DNA of 64,000 nucleotides, taken from assembly GCF_010731855.1 (NCBI RefSeq), contig NZ_AP022620.1, positions 1,302,001-1,366,000 on the forward strand, read 5' to 3'. Source of the DNA: Mycolicibacterium anyangense. Its GTDB lineage: Bacteria > Actinomycetota > Actinomycetes > Mycobacteriales > Mycobacteriaceae. Positions 26,936 to 36,309 of the stretch are shown here, one piece after another. The position numbers and the translations under genes are program-made. Below the pieces are notes generated by a model, which made no database searches, was not told the DNA's origin, and saw only the letters and a list, made by a program, of their open reading frames with translations. Numbering within the stretch: the first letter of the stretch is position 1; every line of letters starts with the position of its first letter.

Positions 26936-28081
26936 TCAGACCGCCGCGAGCCCGCGCGCGATAACCAGTCGCTGGATCTGATTGGTGCCTTCGAAGATCT
27001 GGGTGATCTTGGCTTCCCGCATGTAGCGCTCCACCCGGTAGTCGCGGGTGTAGCCGACACCTCCCAGCACCTGCACAGCATCGGTGGTGACCTTCATGGC
27101 CGCATCGGTCGCAATCAGTTTGGCCACACTGGCCGCCTGCGAGTAGGGCAGGCCGGAATCGCGGCGCCGGGCCGCGTCCAGATAGGTGGCCCTGGCGCTG
27201 GCCACGGCCGCGGCCATGTCGGCCAGCAGGAAGCCGAGCCCCTGATGGTCAATGATCTTGCGGCCGAACGTGGTTCGGTCCTGGGCGTAGGCGCAGGCTT
27301 CGTCGAGGGCGGCCTGCGCGATGCCGACCGCGACGGCGGCGATCCCGAGCCGGCCGGCATCCAGTGCGCTGAATGCGATCTGCAGCCCCTGGCCCTCGGT
27401 GCCGATCCTGCGGTCCGCGCCGATCTCGGCGTTGTCGTAGAAGGCCGAGGTGGTGGGGACCGCGGCCAGCCCCATCTTCTCTTCGGGCTTGCCGAAACTG
27501 AGGCCGGGCAGGTCACCGGGGACCAGGAAGCACGAGATCCCTTTGGACGATCCCTCACCGGTGCGGGCGAACAGGTTGTAGAAGTCGGCGATCCCACCGT
27601 GGGTGATCCACGCCTTGGAGCCGTTGACGACGTATCCACCCCCGGCCGGTACCGCTGCGCAACGCAGCGCTGCGGCATCCGACCCGGCCTGGGGTTCGGA
27701 CAGGCTGTACGCGCCGATCTGCTCACCGGAGAGCATCCCCGGCAGCCAGCGCTGTTTCTGCTCCTCGGTACCGAAGGTCAGTAGCGGGTGGCAGGCCAGG
27801 GTGTGCACGCTGACCGCAACGGCCACGGCCGCCCAGCGGGCGGCGAGTTCCTCGAGGACCTGCAGGTACACCTCGTAGGGCTGGCCGCCGCCGCCCCATT
27901 CCTCCGGCTGCGGAAGGCTCAGCAGGCCGGCCGCTCCGAGCTGGGCGAACACGCCTTCCGGGTAGGTCTCCGAGCGCTCGTGCTCGTCGACGATCGGGCT
28001 GAGCACCTTATCGGCGATGTCGCGCGTGAGCGCGACGAGATCGGCGGCGTCCTGGGTGGGCAGGAGTCGGTCGACGGTCAT
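26936..28081 (-). CDS. Acyl-CoA dehydrogenase
   Basis: A 381-residue FAD-dependent acyl-CoA dehydrogenase of normal length, introducing an alpha-beta double bond into an acyl-CoA thioester. Landmarks are the FAD/substrate loop YSLSEPQAGSDAAAL, AWITHGG, FGRKIIDHQG and the C-terminal MREAKITQIFEGTNQIQ with the presumed catalytic base Glu364. ATG 28081 follows AGAGAGG at a suitable distance. It is divergent from a TetR gene, and the 63-bp spacer contains a perfect 10-bp inverted repeat, so it is very likely that regulator's target. The acyl chain specificity is unknown. Confidence 0.93.
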   Translation of the reverse strand: MTVDRLLPTQDAADLVALTRDIADKVLSPIVDEHERSETYPEGVFAQLGAAGLLSLPQPEEWGGGGQPYEVYLQVLEELAARWAAVAVAVSVHTLACHPLLTFGTEEQKQRWLPGMLSGEQIGAYSLSEPQAGSDAAALRCAAVPAGGGYVVNGSKAWITHGGIADFYNLFARTGEGSSKGISCFLVPGDLPGLSFGKPEEKMGLAAVPTTSAFYDNAEIGADRRIGTEGQGLQIAFSALDAGRLGIAAVAVGIAQAALDEACAYAQDRTTFGRKIIDHQGLGFLLADMAAAVASARATYLDAARRRDSGLPYSQAASVAKLIATDAAMKVTTDAVQVLGGVGYTRDYRVERYMREAKITQIFEGTNQIQRLVIARGLAAV

Positions 28082-28106
28082 GGGCGGCCTCTCTGTCTGG
28101 TACGGA

Positions 28107-28140
28107 AAATAGTACTCAGTTACGCATTCCAGTACTATTT
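28107..28140. promoter_or_regulatory. TetR operator candidate (perfect inverted repeat)
   Basis: AAATAGTACT (28107-28116) and AGTACTATTT (28131-28140) are a perfect 10-bp inverted repeat with a 14-nt spacer. It occupies most of the spacer between the acyl-CoA dehydrogenase and TetR genes and ends 4 bp before the TetR ATG. It is AT-rich against a GC-rich background. Each arm also contains the palindrome AGTACT. Confidence 0.7.
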
Positions 28141-28144
28141 GGGC

Positions 28145-28723
28145 ATGGCAGCCCGTCCGGAATTCGGTACCAGACGCCGCGGAGAGCTGTTCGACGCCTT
28201 GCTGACGCTGTTCTTGGCCGAAGGTTTCGCGCAGCTCACCCTCGACGACATCGCCGCACGGCTGCATTGTTCGAAGGGCACGCTCTACCGGCTGGCCGGT
28301 AGCAAGGAACAGCTCGTCCACGCCGTGACCGTGCACTTCTTCCGCCGCGCCACCGACGATGTGGAGAAACAGGTCGCCGGGGTGACCGGAGCGCGGGACC
28401 GGATCACCGCCTATCTCACTGCGGTCGGGTCGGCTCTGGGGGCAGCGTCCGATACCTTCATGGCCGATCTCGATGCGTTCGGACCGGCGCGGGCGGTCTA
28501 CGAGCAGAACACCGCGATCGCGGCCCGCCGGGTGGGGGAGTTGATCGACGACGGTGTGACCGCAGGAGAGTTCCGCGATGTGCATGCCACCTTTGCCGCC
28601 GATCTCGCGGCCGCCGCCATGGTCCGGATCCAGCAGGGGACTGTGCGGGCCACGATCGGCCTCGACGACGCCGCCGCCTATCGCGAGCTGGCTGCCATCC
28701 TCACCGCAGGCATCAACGCCTGA
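28145..28723 (+). CDS. TetR-family transcriptional regulator
   Basis: A 192-residue regulator. The helix-turn-helix is at about residues 12-58 (LTLDDIAARLHCSKGTLYRLAGSKEQL minus its flanks). The C-terminal domain resembles the TetR_C group with an acyl-CoA or lipid ligand in many relatives. ATG 28145 is placed directly after the inverted repeat it probably binds, so it is likely autoregulated and represses the divergent acyl-CoA dehydrogenase. Its stop codon abuts the convergent SDR stop without a gap. Confidence 0.87.
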   Translation: MAARPEFGTRRRGELFDALLTLFLAEGFAQLTLDDIAARLHCSKGTLYRLAGSKEQLVHAVTVHFFRRATDDVEKQVAGVTGARDRITAYLTAVGSALGAASDTFMADLDAFGPARAVYEQNTAIAARRVGELIDDGVTAGEFRDVHATFAADLAAAAMVRIQQGTVRATIGLDDAAAYRELAAILTAGINA

Positions 28724-29530
28724 TCACATATGGGCGCCGCCGTCGACACGAACCTCGGTGCCCGAGACGAAGAAGGCGTCAGGACTGCCGAGCATCGCCA
28801 CCACCGCGGCCACCGCAGCCGGATTGGCGAAGATCGCGCCGTCCGGCAACGGCAGCAGCGGAGCGACGCGGCCGAACAGCTTGTAGTTGACGTCCTGGGG
28901 CAGCCCGGGGCCCACGCTCTGTTTCGACTCGCCGCTGCCGTCGGTCATTCCGGATGAGATCGAGCCGGGCTGCACCGAGTTGAATCGGATGCCGTCGGCG
29001 GCGAACTCGGCGGCCAGGGCGTGCGTCATCGCCTGGACGCCGCCCTTGGAAGCGGCATAGGCCGACATATAAGGATGGGCGAACGCCGCCGACGTGGAGC
29101 TGAAGTTGACCACTGCCGGCGAATTGCCGTCACGCAGGGCGGGCAACGCTTCGCGGGTGACCAGGAAGGTGCCCACCAGGTTGACCCGAAGCACCTGTTC
29201 GAAGTCGGCCAGCGAGGTGTCCGCGAAGTGTGCCGATCGCAGGATGCCGGCCACGTTCACGAGAGTGTCTAGCCCACCGAGTACGGAGACGGCCTCGCGG
29301 ACAGCGGCTTTCACGGAGTCCTCGCTGCCGACATCCATCACCACCGTGGACAACCGGTCCACCTCGGCGCCGGCCTTGGCGGTGGTGTCCTTCAGGCCGG
29401 ACTCACTGATATCGGCGGCCACCACCCGACCACCCTCGTCGAGGATGCGCAGTACGCATGCCTGGCCGATACCGGAACCGCCACCGGTGATCAGGACTCG
29501 ACGATCGGCATAACGCTCGATGCTGGCCAT
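28724..29530 (-). CDS. Short-chain dehydrogenase/reductase
   Basis: A 268-residue classical SDR using NAD(P)H. The cofactor motif TGGGSGIG is at residues 15-22, and the catalytic Ser (FSST, about 144-145), Tyr158 and Lys162 (YAASK) are all present. The C-terminus FVSGTEVRVDGGAH is typical. It starts at ATG 29530 after AAGGAG. It lies head-to-head with the Mce operon across a 318-bp regulatory region and ends against the TetR gene. A hydroxysteroid or hydroxyacyl substrate would fit its surroundings, but the sequence does not show this. Confidence 0.9.
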   Translation of the reverse strand: MASIERYADRRVLITGGGSGIGQACVLRILDEGGRVVAADISESGLKDTTAKAGAEVDRLSTVVMDVGSEDSVKAAVREAVSVLGGLDTLVNVAGILRSAHFADTSLADFEQVLRVNLVGTFLVTREALPALRDGNSPAVVNFSSTSAAFAHPYMSAYAASKGGVQAMTHALAAEFAADGIRFNSVQPGSISSGMTDGSGESKQSVGPGLPQDVNYKLFGRVAPLLPLPDGAIFANPAAVAAVVAMLGSPDAFFVSGTEVRVDGGAHM

Positions 29531-29703
29531 AGTGGACTGCTCCTTGGACGACTGTGGCGTGGCGGCTTGCTCGTAGCAGAATTGTGCAGCGCGGCAGTCG
29601 CTCTCCCGCCGGGTCCCACTGGGTGGGAGACCGGGGTGGAGCGGTCCCGATTCCACGGTCCAATGGCCCGCTGATGGAAGCCTTATGCACCCGACGCGCC
29701 TAT

Positions 29704-29720
29704 ATCTCGATTCGCGAGAT
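29704..29720. promoter_or_regulatory. Inverted repeat in the SDR/Mce regulatory region
   Basis: ATCTCG (29704-29709) and CGAGAT (29715-29720) form a perfect 6-bp inverted repeat with a 5-nt centre. It lies 47 bp before the KstR-type site. It may be a second operator; no regulator is assigned. Confidence 0.35.
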
Positions 29721-29766
29721 CTGCTTCCAGACCGGCGTCAAGTGAACTACTCTGCCAAGGCGCCAC

Positions 29767-29780
29767 TGAAACGTGTTCCA
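29767..29780. promoter_or_regulatory. KstR-type operator upstream of the Mce operon
   Basis: TGAAACGTGTTCCA matches the published KstR consensus TNNAACNNGTTNNA at every fixed position. The palindrome extends to ACTG...CAGT on both sides (29765-29782). It overlaps the proposed -35 and lies about 70 bp before yrbE. KstR represses cholesterol-uptake and degradation genes in mycobacteria and is released by a cholestenoyl-type CoA ester. Confidence 0.65.
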
Positions 29781-29848
29781 GTTTTATTGACGCGTTGGTA
29801 CATAGCCCGAGGTCTGCCCGGCACGACGATGGAGGCTCTGAACACGAA

Positions 29849-30658
29849 ATGACAAACCGCGCAGCAGATCGATGGTCACCGGGCATTGCTCTTCGCAATG
29901 GTGTGTCCGGGCCGATGCAAGCAATCGGTGGCTTGTTTGCGATGTCTGCTGATGCCGTTCGCTATGTCTTCCACAAGCCGTTCCAGTGGCGGGAGTTCTT
30001 GGAGCAGTCGTGGTTCGTGGCCCGGGTGTCGTTGGCGCCCACGTTGCTGGTGGCGATCCCGTTCACGGTGCTGGTGTCGTTCACATTGAACATCCTGTTG
30101 CGGGAACTGGGCGCGGCCGATCTCAGCGGGGCCGGAGCTGCGTTCGGCGCGGTGACCCAGGTGGGTCCGTTGGTCACGGTGTTGATCGTGGCCGGGGCGG
30201 GCGCCACCGCGATGTGCGCCGATCTGGGGTCGCGCACCATTCGCGAGGAGATCGACGCGATGGAGGTGCTGGGCATCAATCCGGTCCAGCGCCTGGTGAC
30301 TCCGCGGATGCTGGCCTCCGGACTGGTCGCCTTGTTGCTCAACAGCCTGGTGGTGATCATCGGCATTCTGGGTGGGTATGTCTTCTCGGTGTTCGTCCAG
30401 GACGTCAATCCGGGCGCGTTCGCGGCCGGTATCACGCTGCTGACCGGGGTGCCCGAGGTGATCATCTCGTGCGTCAAAGCCGCATTGTTCGGCCTGATCG
30501 CGGGACTGGTGGCCTGCTACCGGGGGTTGACCATCTCCGGTGGTGGCGCCAAGGCGGTCGGTAATGCGGTCAACGAGACGGTGGTCTACGCGTTCATGGC
30601 GTTGTTCGTGGTCAACGTGGTCGTCACGGCCATCGGCATCCGAATGACCAGCCGGTAG
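29849..30658 (+). CDS. yrbEA: YrbE-family permease A of an Mce transporter
   Basis: A 269-residue MlaE/YrbE-type permease, first gene of the Mce operon. It has five or six hydrophobic segments and the family loop around DLGSRTIREEIDAMEVLGIN, where the EExDAMxxLG motif is diagnostic. With YrbEB it forms the inner-membrane core of an ABC-like lipid importer powered by an MceG-type ATPase encoded elsewhere. ATG 29849 is preferred over the ORF start at 29795 because the protein then begins near the conserved region. The nearest GGAGG is 13 nt away, longer than usual. Confidence 0.92.
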   Translation: MTNRAADRWSPGIALRNGVSGPMQAIGGLFAMSADAVRYVFHKPFQWREFLEQSWFVARVSLAPTLLVAIPFTVLVSFTLNILLRELGAADLSGAGAAFGAVTQVGPLVTVLIVAGAGATAMCADLGSRTIREEIDAMEVLGINPVQRLVTPRMLASGLVALLLNSLVVIIGILGGYVFSVFVQDVNPGAFAAGITLLTGVPEVIISCVKAALFGLIAGLVACYRGLTISGGGAKAVGNAVNETVVYAFMALFVVNVVVTAIGIRMTSR

Positions 30659-30669
30659 AGGAACCCACC

Positions 30670-31515
30670 ATGGCACTCCCAGCGGTCTATCCGCGACTGA
30701 CCCGGCAACTCAAGCGCCCCATCGGGACGCTGGGGCGCATCGGTGATCACACCTTGTTCTATGCCCGGGCCATCGGCGGGACCCCGCATGCGGCAATACA
30801 TTTCCGCAAGGAGATCATCCGGCTGATCGCCGAGATCTCCATGGGTGCGGGGACGTTGGCGATGATCGGTGGGACGGTGGTCATCGTCGGCTTCCTGACG
30901 CTGGCCGCCGGTGGCACGCTGGCGGTGCAGGGTTACAGCTCGTTGGGCAACATCGGGATCGAAGCGCTCACCGGCTTTCTGGCGGCGTTCATCAACGTGC
31001 GGATCAGCGCGCCCGTGGTCGCCGGCATCGGACTGGCCGCGACGTTCGGTGCGGGTGTGACCGCGCAACTGGGTGCCATGCGGATCAACGAGGAGATCGA
31101 CGCGCTCGAGTCGATGGGCATCCGGCCGGTCGAATACCTGGTGAGCACCCGAATCGTGGCCGGGATGGTGGCGATCACGCCGCTGTACTCGATCGCGGTG
31201 ATCCTGTCGTTCCTGGCATCCCAGTTCACCACCGTGGTCCTGTTCGGTCAGTCCGGTGGCCTCTACGAGCACTACTTCACCACGTTCCTCAATCCGATCG
31301 ACTTGTTGTGGTCGTTTCTGCAGGCGGTGTTGATGGCGATCACGATCCTGTTGATCCACACCTACTTCGGTTATTTCGCCACCGGCGGCCCGTCGGGAGT
31401 CGGTGTCGCGGTGGGCAACGCGGTGCGGACGTCATTGATCGTCGTGGTCTCGGTGACCCTGCTGGTGTCGCTGGCCATTTACGGCTCCAACGGCAACTTC
31501 AACCTGTCCGGATAG
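30670..31515 (+). CDS. yrbEB: YrbE-family permease B of an Mce transporter
   Basis: A 281-residue YrbE/MlaE permease, the partner of YrbEA. The diagnostic loop is LGAMRINEEIDALESMGI, and the C-terminal part contains the long conserved TYFGYFATGGPSGVGVAVG. It starts 11 bp after YrbEA with GAGGAA as ribosome-binding site. Both permeases are full length, so the transporter core looks functional. Confidence 0.94.
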   Translation: MALPAVYPRLTRQLKRPIGTLGRIGDHTLFYARAIGGTPHAAIHFRKEIIRLIAEISMGAGTLAMIGGTVVIVGFLTLAAGGTLAVQGYSSLGNIGIEALTGFLAAFINVRISAPVVAGIGLAATFGAGVTAQLGAMRINEEIDALESMGIRPVEYLVSTRIVAGMVAITPLYSIAVILSFLASQFTTVVLFGQSGGLYEHYFTTFLNPIDLLWSFLQAVLMAITILLIHTYFGYFATGGPSGVGVAVGNAVRTSLIVVVSVTLLVSLAIYGSNGNFNLSG

Positions 31516-31527
31516 GCGAGGAACCCG

Positions 31528-32715
31528 ATGACATCAGGTATCGCCCGCCCGCTGGCGGGCTTGGCGACCGTCGTGGCGCTGGCGGCGATCGTCGCCGTCG
31601 CTATCGGCCTGTTCAACGACAGCTTCACCAAAACTGTTCCGGTAACGGTCATTTCGGATCGTGCTGGCCTGGTGATGAACCCCGAAGCCAAGGTCAAGAT
31701 CAACGGTGCCCAGGTGGGCAGGGTAGCCTCCATCGACTCGCTGCCCGGCGGGAAGGCGGCCCTGCACCTGGCGATCGACCCCAAGATGGTCGACGTCATC
31801 CCGGACAACGTCGGCGCCGACATCACCTCCTCGACGGTGTTCGGGTCCAAGTTCGTCGAATTGGTCCCGCCTGCGGATCCCTCGGCACAATCGTTGCGTG
31901 CAGATCAGGTGATCCAGGGCAACCACGTCACCGTCGAGATCAACACCGTGTTCCAGCAGCTGGTCAATGTGCTCTCCGAGATCGAGCCGGCAAAGCTGAA
32001 CCAGACCCTCGGTGCCATTGCGAAGGGTTTCAACGGACGCGGCCAGAAGTTCGGTCAGTCGCTGGTCGATCTCGACTCGGCACTGGCCAAGCTGAACCCG
32101 AGTCTGGACACCCTCAACCACGAGATCGCCGTCGCGCCACCGGTCTTCGACGCCTATGCCGCGGCCTCCTCGGATCTGGTCTCGACGGTCGACAACGCCA
32201 CCAAGATCAGCGACACCATCGTCGACCAGAACCAGAACCTCGACGCCCTGCTGGTCAGCGCGATCGGTCTGGCCGACGTCGGCACCGAGGTGCTGTCCAC
32301 CAACCGCCAGGCACTCACCGACGTCCTGCATCTTCTGGTGCCGACCACCGATCTGCTCAACCAGTACAACGCCGCGCTGAACTGTGGGATCGCCGGTCTG
32401 GTCCCGTTGGCGACCGGACCTGGCCAGCCGCTACCCGGCGTGATGCTGCTGCAGTCCTTCTTCCTGGGTCGCGAGCGCTACCGGTACCCACAGGACCTGC
32501 CGAAGGTCGCCGCCAAGGGTGGTCCGCAGTGCACGGACCTGCCCAAGGTGCCGTTCGAGAAGAGCGCCCCGTTCGTGGTCGCCGATATCGGCACCAACCA
32601 GGCCCAGTACGGCAACCAGGGCATCCTGCTGAACTCCGACGCGCTCAAGCAGGCGTTGTTCGGACCCATCGACGGGCCGCCCCGCAACACCGCACAGATT
32701 GGACAGCCCGGATGA
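31528..32715 (+). CDS. mceA: Mce protein A
   Basis: A 395-residue Mce-family protein. A single N-terminal transmembrane helix or uncleaved signal (about 12-32) is followed by the MCE/MlaD beta-barrel domain (about 40-115, containing ISDRAGLVMNPEAKVKINGA and VGRV) and a long helical region of the Mce4/CUP1-type. Mce subunits assemble into an elongated, lipid-conducting shaft across the envelope. It starts 12 bp after YrbEB. Its stop overlaps MceB as ATGA. Confidence 0.93.
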   Translation: MTSGIARPLAGLATVVALAAIVAVAIGLFNDSFTKTVPVTVISDRAGLVMNPEAKVKINGAQVGRVASIDSLPGGKAALHLAIDPKMVDVIPDNVGADITSSTVFGSKFVELVPPADPSAQSLRADQVIQGNHVTVEINTVFQQLVNVLSEIEPAKLNQTLGAIAKGFNGRGQKFGQSLVDLDSALAKLNPSLDTLNHEIAVAPPVFDAYAAASSDLVSTVDNATKISDTIVDQNQNLDALLVSAIGLADVGTEVLSTNRQALTDVLHLLVPTTDLLNQYNAALNCGIAGLVPLATGPGQPLPGVMLLQSFFLGRERYRYPQDLPKVAAKGGPQCTDLPKVPFEKSAPFVVADIGTNQAQYGNQGILLNSDALKQALFGPIDGPPRNTAQIGQPG

Positions 32716-33737
32716 CCGCGACGTGGAAGACCCTCGTCAAGGTCGGCATCTTCGGGGTCGTGATGTTGCTGCTGACCGGCGCGTTGTTCGCGATCTTCGG
32801 GCAGTACCGATCGGGGTCGGACAACAGCTATTCCGCCGAGTTCGCCGACGCATCGAGCCTGAAGTCCGGAGATTCCGTGCGGGTCGCCGGCGTGCGGGTG
32901 GGCACGGTCACGGATGTGGCGCTGCAACCGGACAACAAGGTCATCGTCGACTTCGACGCCGACCAGAAGATCGTCTTGACCCAGGGCACCAAGGCCGTGG
33001 TGCGGTACCTGAACCTCGTCGGTGACCGCTACCTGGAGTTGGTGGACAGTCCCGGGTCGGGCAAGATCCAGCCAGCCGGCTCACGTATTCCATTGGACCG
33101 CACCGAACCGGCGCTGGACCTCGATCTGCTGCTGGGCGGCCTCAAACCCGTTGTGCAAGGGCTCAACCCGCAAGACGTCAACGCATTGACCAACTCGCTG
33201 ATCCAGATCCTGCAGGGCCAGGACGGCAACCTGGAGTCACTCTTCTCCAAGACCGCGTCGTTCTCCACCGCGCTCGCCGACAACGGCCAGACCGTGCAGG
33301 CCCTGATCGACAACCTCAACACGGTGGTAGCCACCATCTCCAAGGACGGCGACAAGTTCTCCGGCGCCGTCGACAAGCTCGAGAAACTGGTCACCGGCCT
33401 GGCCGCGGACAAAGACCCGATCGGTGAGGCGGTCACCGCACTGGACAACGGCACCGCCTCGCTCACCGACCTGCTCGGCCAGGCGCGGGCGCCGCTGGCC
33501 GGAACCATCGACCAGCTCGGCCGACTGGCGCCGCTGCTCGATCAGGACAAGGAGCTCTTGGACATCTCCATCCAGAAGGCGCCGAAGAACTACCGAAAGC
33601 TGGTGCGCCTCGGCGCCTACGGCAGCTTCCTCAACCAGTATCTGTGCGGGCTGTCATTCCGGGTGACTGACCTGCAGGGTCGCACCGCCTACTTCCCCTG
33701 GATCATCCAACACAGCGGAAGGTGTGGGGAGCCCTGA
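32712..33737 (+). CDS. mceB: Mce protein B
   Basis: A 341-residue Mce-family protein with an N-terminal hydrophobic helix (about 8-28), the MCE domain (SYSAEFADASSLKSGDSVRV, then VAGVRVGTV) and a helical tail ending in a Cys-containing segment (YLCGLSF and HSGRCGEP). It overlaps MceA by 4 nt and MceC by 1 nt. The frame is open far upstream inside mceA, but the ATG at 32712 gives the expected N-terminus. Confidence 0.92.
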   Translation: MTATWKTLVKVGIFGVVMLLLTGALFAIFGQYRSGSDNSYSAEFADASSLKSGDSVRVAGVRVGTVTDVALQPDNKVIVDFDADQKIVLTQGTKAVVRYLNLVGDRYLELVDSPGSGKIQPAGSRIPLDRTEPALDLDLLLGGLKPVVQGLNPQDVNALTNSLIQILQGQDGNLESLFSKTASFSTALADNGQTVQALIDNLNTVVATISKDGDKFSGAVDKLEKLVTGLAADKDPIGEAVTALDNGTASLTDLLGQARAPLAGTIDQLGRLAPLLDQDKELLDISIQKAPKNYRKLVRLGAYGSFLNQYLCGLSFRVTDLQGRTAYFPWIIQHSGRCGEP

Positions 33738-34834
33738 TGCTCAAATACCGCGGTTCCTCTCTGATCAGGTCGGGGTTCATCGGGCTGGCGTTGATCGTGC
33801 TCGTGATCACGGTCGGGCTCGCGCCCGAGCGAATCCTCACCTGGGCCACATCGGTCAAGCATCAGGCACTGTTCACCGAAGCCGGCGGGCTGCAGACCGG
33901 CAACGACGTCAAGGTATCCGGCGTCAAGGTGGGCACCGTGTCGGACGTGTCGCTCGACCACGGCAAGGCGCTGGTGACCTTCATGGTGAAGGGCAATGTG
34001 CGTCTGGGCTCGGACACCACGGCCCACATCCGCACCGGAACCCTTCTCGGGCAACGCATCCTGACCCTGGAGTCCAACGGCAAGGGCAACCTGAAGTCTG
34101 CTGACGTGATCCCGGTTTCGCGCACCGGCGCCCCGTACTCGCTGTCCGATTCGCTCTCGGAGTTCACCGCGAACACCGCCGACACCGACACCGCCGCACT
34201 GAATCAGTCGCTCAACACTCTGTCGGACACCCTGGACCGGGTGGCGCCCCAGATCGGACCGACCTTCGACGGTCTGAGCAAGCTGTCGCGCACGCTCAAC
34301 GAGCGCAATGAGTCCCTGGCCAGCCTGCTCAAGAGCGCCGCGAACGTGACGAGCATCCTGGGGGAGCGCAGCCAGCAGGTCAACACGCTGCTGCTCAATG
34401 CCAATGATCTGGTCGGCGTGCTCGCCGATCGGCGGTACGCGATCGTGAACCTGCTGGCGAATACCTCCGCATTGTCCAAGCAGCTGTCCGGCATCGTCGC
34501 CGACAACGAGAAGGAGTTGGCCCCGGCGTTGGAGAAGCTGAATTCGGTGACGGCGATGTTGGAGAAGAACAACGACAACATCACCGCCGCCATGAAGGGC
34601 CTGGCCAAGTACCAGATCACCCAGGCCGAGGCGGTCAACAGCGGGTTCCTCTACAACGCGTTCGTGACGAACCTCAACCCGATGCAGACGGTGCAGCCGT
34701 TCCTGGACTACGCGCTCGGCTTCCGCCGCGGCATCGATGCCGGCCAGCCGCCGGACAACGCCGGACCGCGCGCCGAGATTCCGTTCCCGTACAACGGCAT
34801 TCCGCAGCCCAATGAGCGATGGGGGCAGCCATGA
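33737..34834 (+). CDS. mceC: Mce protein C
   Basis: A 365-residue Mce-family protein. A membrane helix at about 14-34 precedes the MCE domain (ALFTEAGGLQTGNDVKVSGV). A helical coiled region of about 200 residues follows, and a Pro-rich tail closes the protein. Start is the ATG in the TGATG overlap with MceB; stop overlaps MceD as ATGA. No truncation is seen. Confidence 0.92.
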   Translation: MLKYRGSSLIRSGFIGLALIVLVITVGLAPERILTWATSVKHQALFTEAGGLQTGNDVKVSGVKVGTVSDVSLDHGKALVTFMVKGNVRLGSDTTAHIRTGTLLGQRILTLESNGKGNLKSADVIPVSRTGAPYSLSDSLSEFTANTADTDTAALNQSLNTLSDTLDRVAPQIGPTFDGLSKLSRTLNERNESLASLLKSAANVTSILGERSQQVNTLLLNANDLVGVLADRRYAIVNLLANTSALSKQLSGIVADNEKELAPALEKLNSVTAMLEKNNDNITAAMKGLAKYQITQAEAVNSGFLYNAFVTNLNPMQTVQPFLDYALGFRRGIDAGQPPDNAGPRAEIPFPYNGIPQPNERWGQP

Positions 34835-36309
34835 CCCGCAAGAAGATCACGGTCGTTGCCGCGGTGATCCTGGCGCTCCTGGTCGCCGGCGGGGTCACGC
34901 TGTTGGTGCGCCAGGCATTCTTCAAACCGACCACCATCACCGCCTACTTCACCAGCGCCACGGCGATCTACCCGGGCGACGAGGTCCGGGTGGCCGGGGT
35001 GAAGGTCGGCACCATCAAGTCGATCGACGCGCAGGGCACGAAGGCCAAGATGACGCTCGCGGTCGACCGCGACGTGGCTATTCCGGCCAACGCCGAGGCG
35101 GTGATCGTCTCGCAGAACCTGGTCGGCGCCCGCTACGTCCAGCTCACCCCGCCGTACGAGGACAGCGGGCCGAAGATGGCCGACGGAGCCGTCATCGGAC
35201 TCGACCGGACCGCAGTCCCCGTCGAGTGGGACGAAGTCAAGACCCAATTGACGCGTTTGGCAACGGATTTGGGGCCCAAAGATGCCGAGTCCACGACCGC
35301 TGTCAGTCGCTTCATCGACAGCGCAGCCAACGCGCTGGATGGCAATGGCCAGAAACTTCACGACACCATCGCTGAGCTGTCCGGGGTGAGCCGGGTACTC
35401 GCCGACGGCAGCGGGAACATCGTCGACACCATCAAGAACCTCCAGATCTTCGTCACCGCTCTGCGCGACAGCAATGTCCAGATCGTCCAATTCCAGGACC
35501 GACTGGCCAGCCTGACCAGCGTGGTGGACGGCAGCAGAACGGATCTGGACGCCGCGCTGACGAACCTGTCCAGTGCGGTGGTGGACGTCCAGCGCTTCAT
35601 CGCCGGGAGTCGCAACCAGACCACCGAGCAACTGCAGCGTCTGACGAGCGTGACCAAGAACCTCGCCGACAACCAGATGGTGCTGAAGAATCTGCTGCAC
35701 GTGGCGCCCAACGCCATCGGCAACGCCTACAACATCTATGACCCCGACACCCAGAGCGCCATGGGTGGTTTCGCGCTGGCCAACTTCGCCAACCCGGTCG
35801 ACCTCGTCTGCAGCTCTATTGCGGCGATCGAGAATGCCACCGCAGCCGAGACCGGCAAACTCTGTGCCCAGTACCTGGGCCCCGCGCTGCGGTTGCTGAA
35901 CTTCAACTATCTGCCCCTGCCGTTCAACAGCTACCTCGGCAAATCACCGAGTCCGGAGAATCTGATCTACTCCGACCCGGCGATCGCACCCGGCGGCTCG
36001 CGGTATGCCCCGCCCGCGGAGATCCCGCCGGCAGTATCGGCCTACACCGGCTACAACGGTGACGTGCCGGGCCCGGCCGGTTGGGGCGTTCCGCCTGCCG
36101 ATCCCAATTTCCGCGGGGCATACACGCCCAACGGTCTGCCCGCCGATCCGCAGCCCGCGCTGTACCCGGGAGCTCCCGTTCCGCCCGGCGTTCCGGCCGC
36201 GGTCACCGGGCCCGCCGCGCCGCCACCGTCGACCGTCGAAGGCATGCTGCTCCCGGCCGAATCACCGCCTGCGGCAGCACCACCTGCCGAAGGGACACCG
36301 CCATCATGA
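34831..36309 (+). CDS. mceD: Mce protein D
   Basis: A 492-residue Mce-family protein. The N-terminal membrane helix (about 8-28) is followed by the MCE domain (AIYPGDEVRVAGVKVGTI), the helical region to about 330, and a C-terminal tail of about 130 residues very rich in Pro, Ala and Gly. Such tails are usual for MceD and probably extend through the cell wall. ATG 34831 is used because of the ATGA overlap with MceC. Confidence 0.92.
   Translation: MTRKKITVVAAVILALLVAGGVTLLVRQAFFKPTTITAYFTSATAIYPGDEVRVAGVKVGTIKSIDAQGTKAKMTLAVDRDVAIPANAEAVIVSQNLVGARYVQLTPPYEDSGPKMADGAVIGLDRTAVPVEWDEVKTQLTRLATDLGPKDAESTTAVSRFIDSAANALDGNGQKLHDTIAELSGVSRVLADGSGNIVDTIKNLQIFVTALRDSNVQIVQFQDRLASLTSVVDGSRTDLDAALTNLSSAVVDVQRFIAGSRNQTTEQLQRLTSVTKNLADNQMVLKNLLHVAPNAIGNAYNIYDPDTQSAMGGFALANFANPVDLVCSSIAAIENATAAETGKLCAQYLGPALRLLNFNYLPLPFNSYLGKSPSPENLIYSDPAIAPGGSRYAPPAEIPPAVSAYTGYNGDVPGPAGWGVPPADPNFRGAYTPNGLPADPQPALYPGAPVPPGVPAAVTGPAAPPPSTVEGMLLPAESPPAAAPPAEGTPPS

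Larger units (their letters stand above)
29531..29848. other. Intergenic region between SDR and Mce operon
   Basis: This 318-bp stretch has no gene. It holds the SDR ribosome-binding site, a 6-bp inverted repeat at 29704-29720, a KstR-consensus site at 29767-29780, and a possible promoter with -35 TTCCAG (29776-29781) and -10 TACATA (29799-29804) separated by 17 bp. It therefore probably drives both flanking transcription units. Confidence 0.6.
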
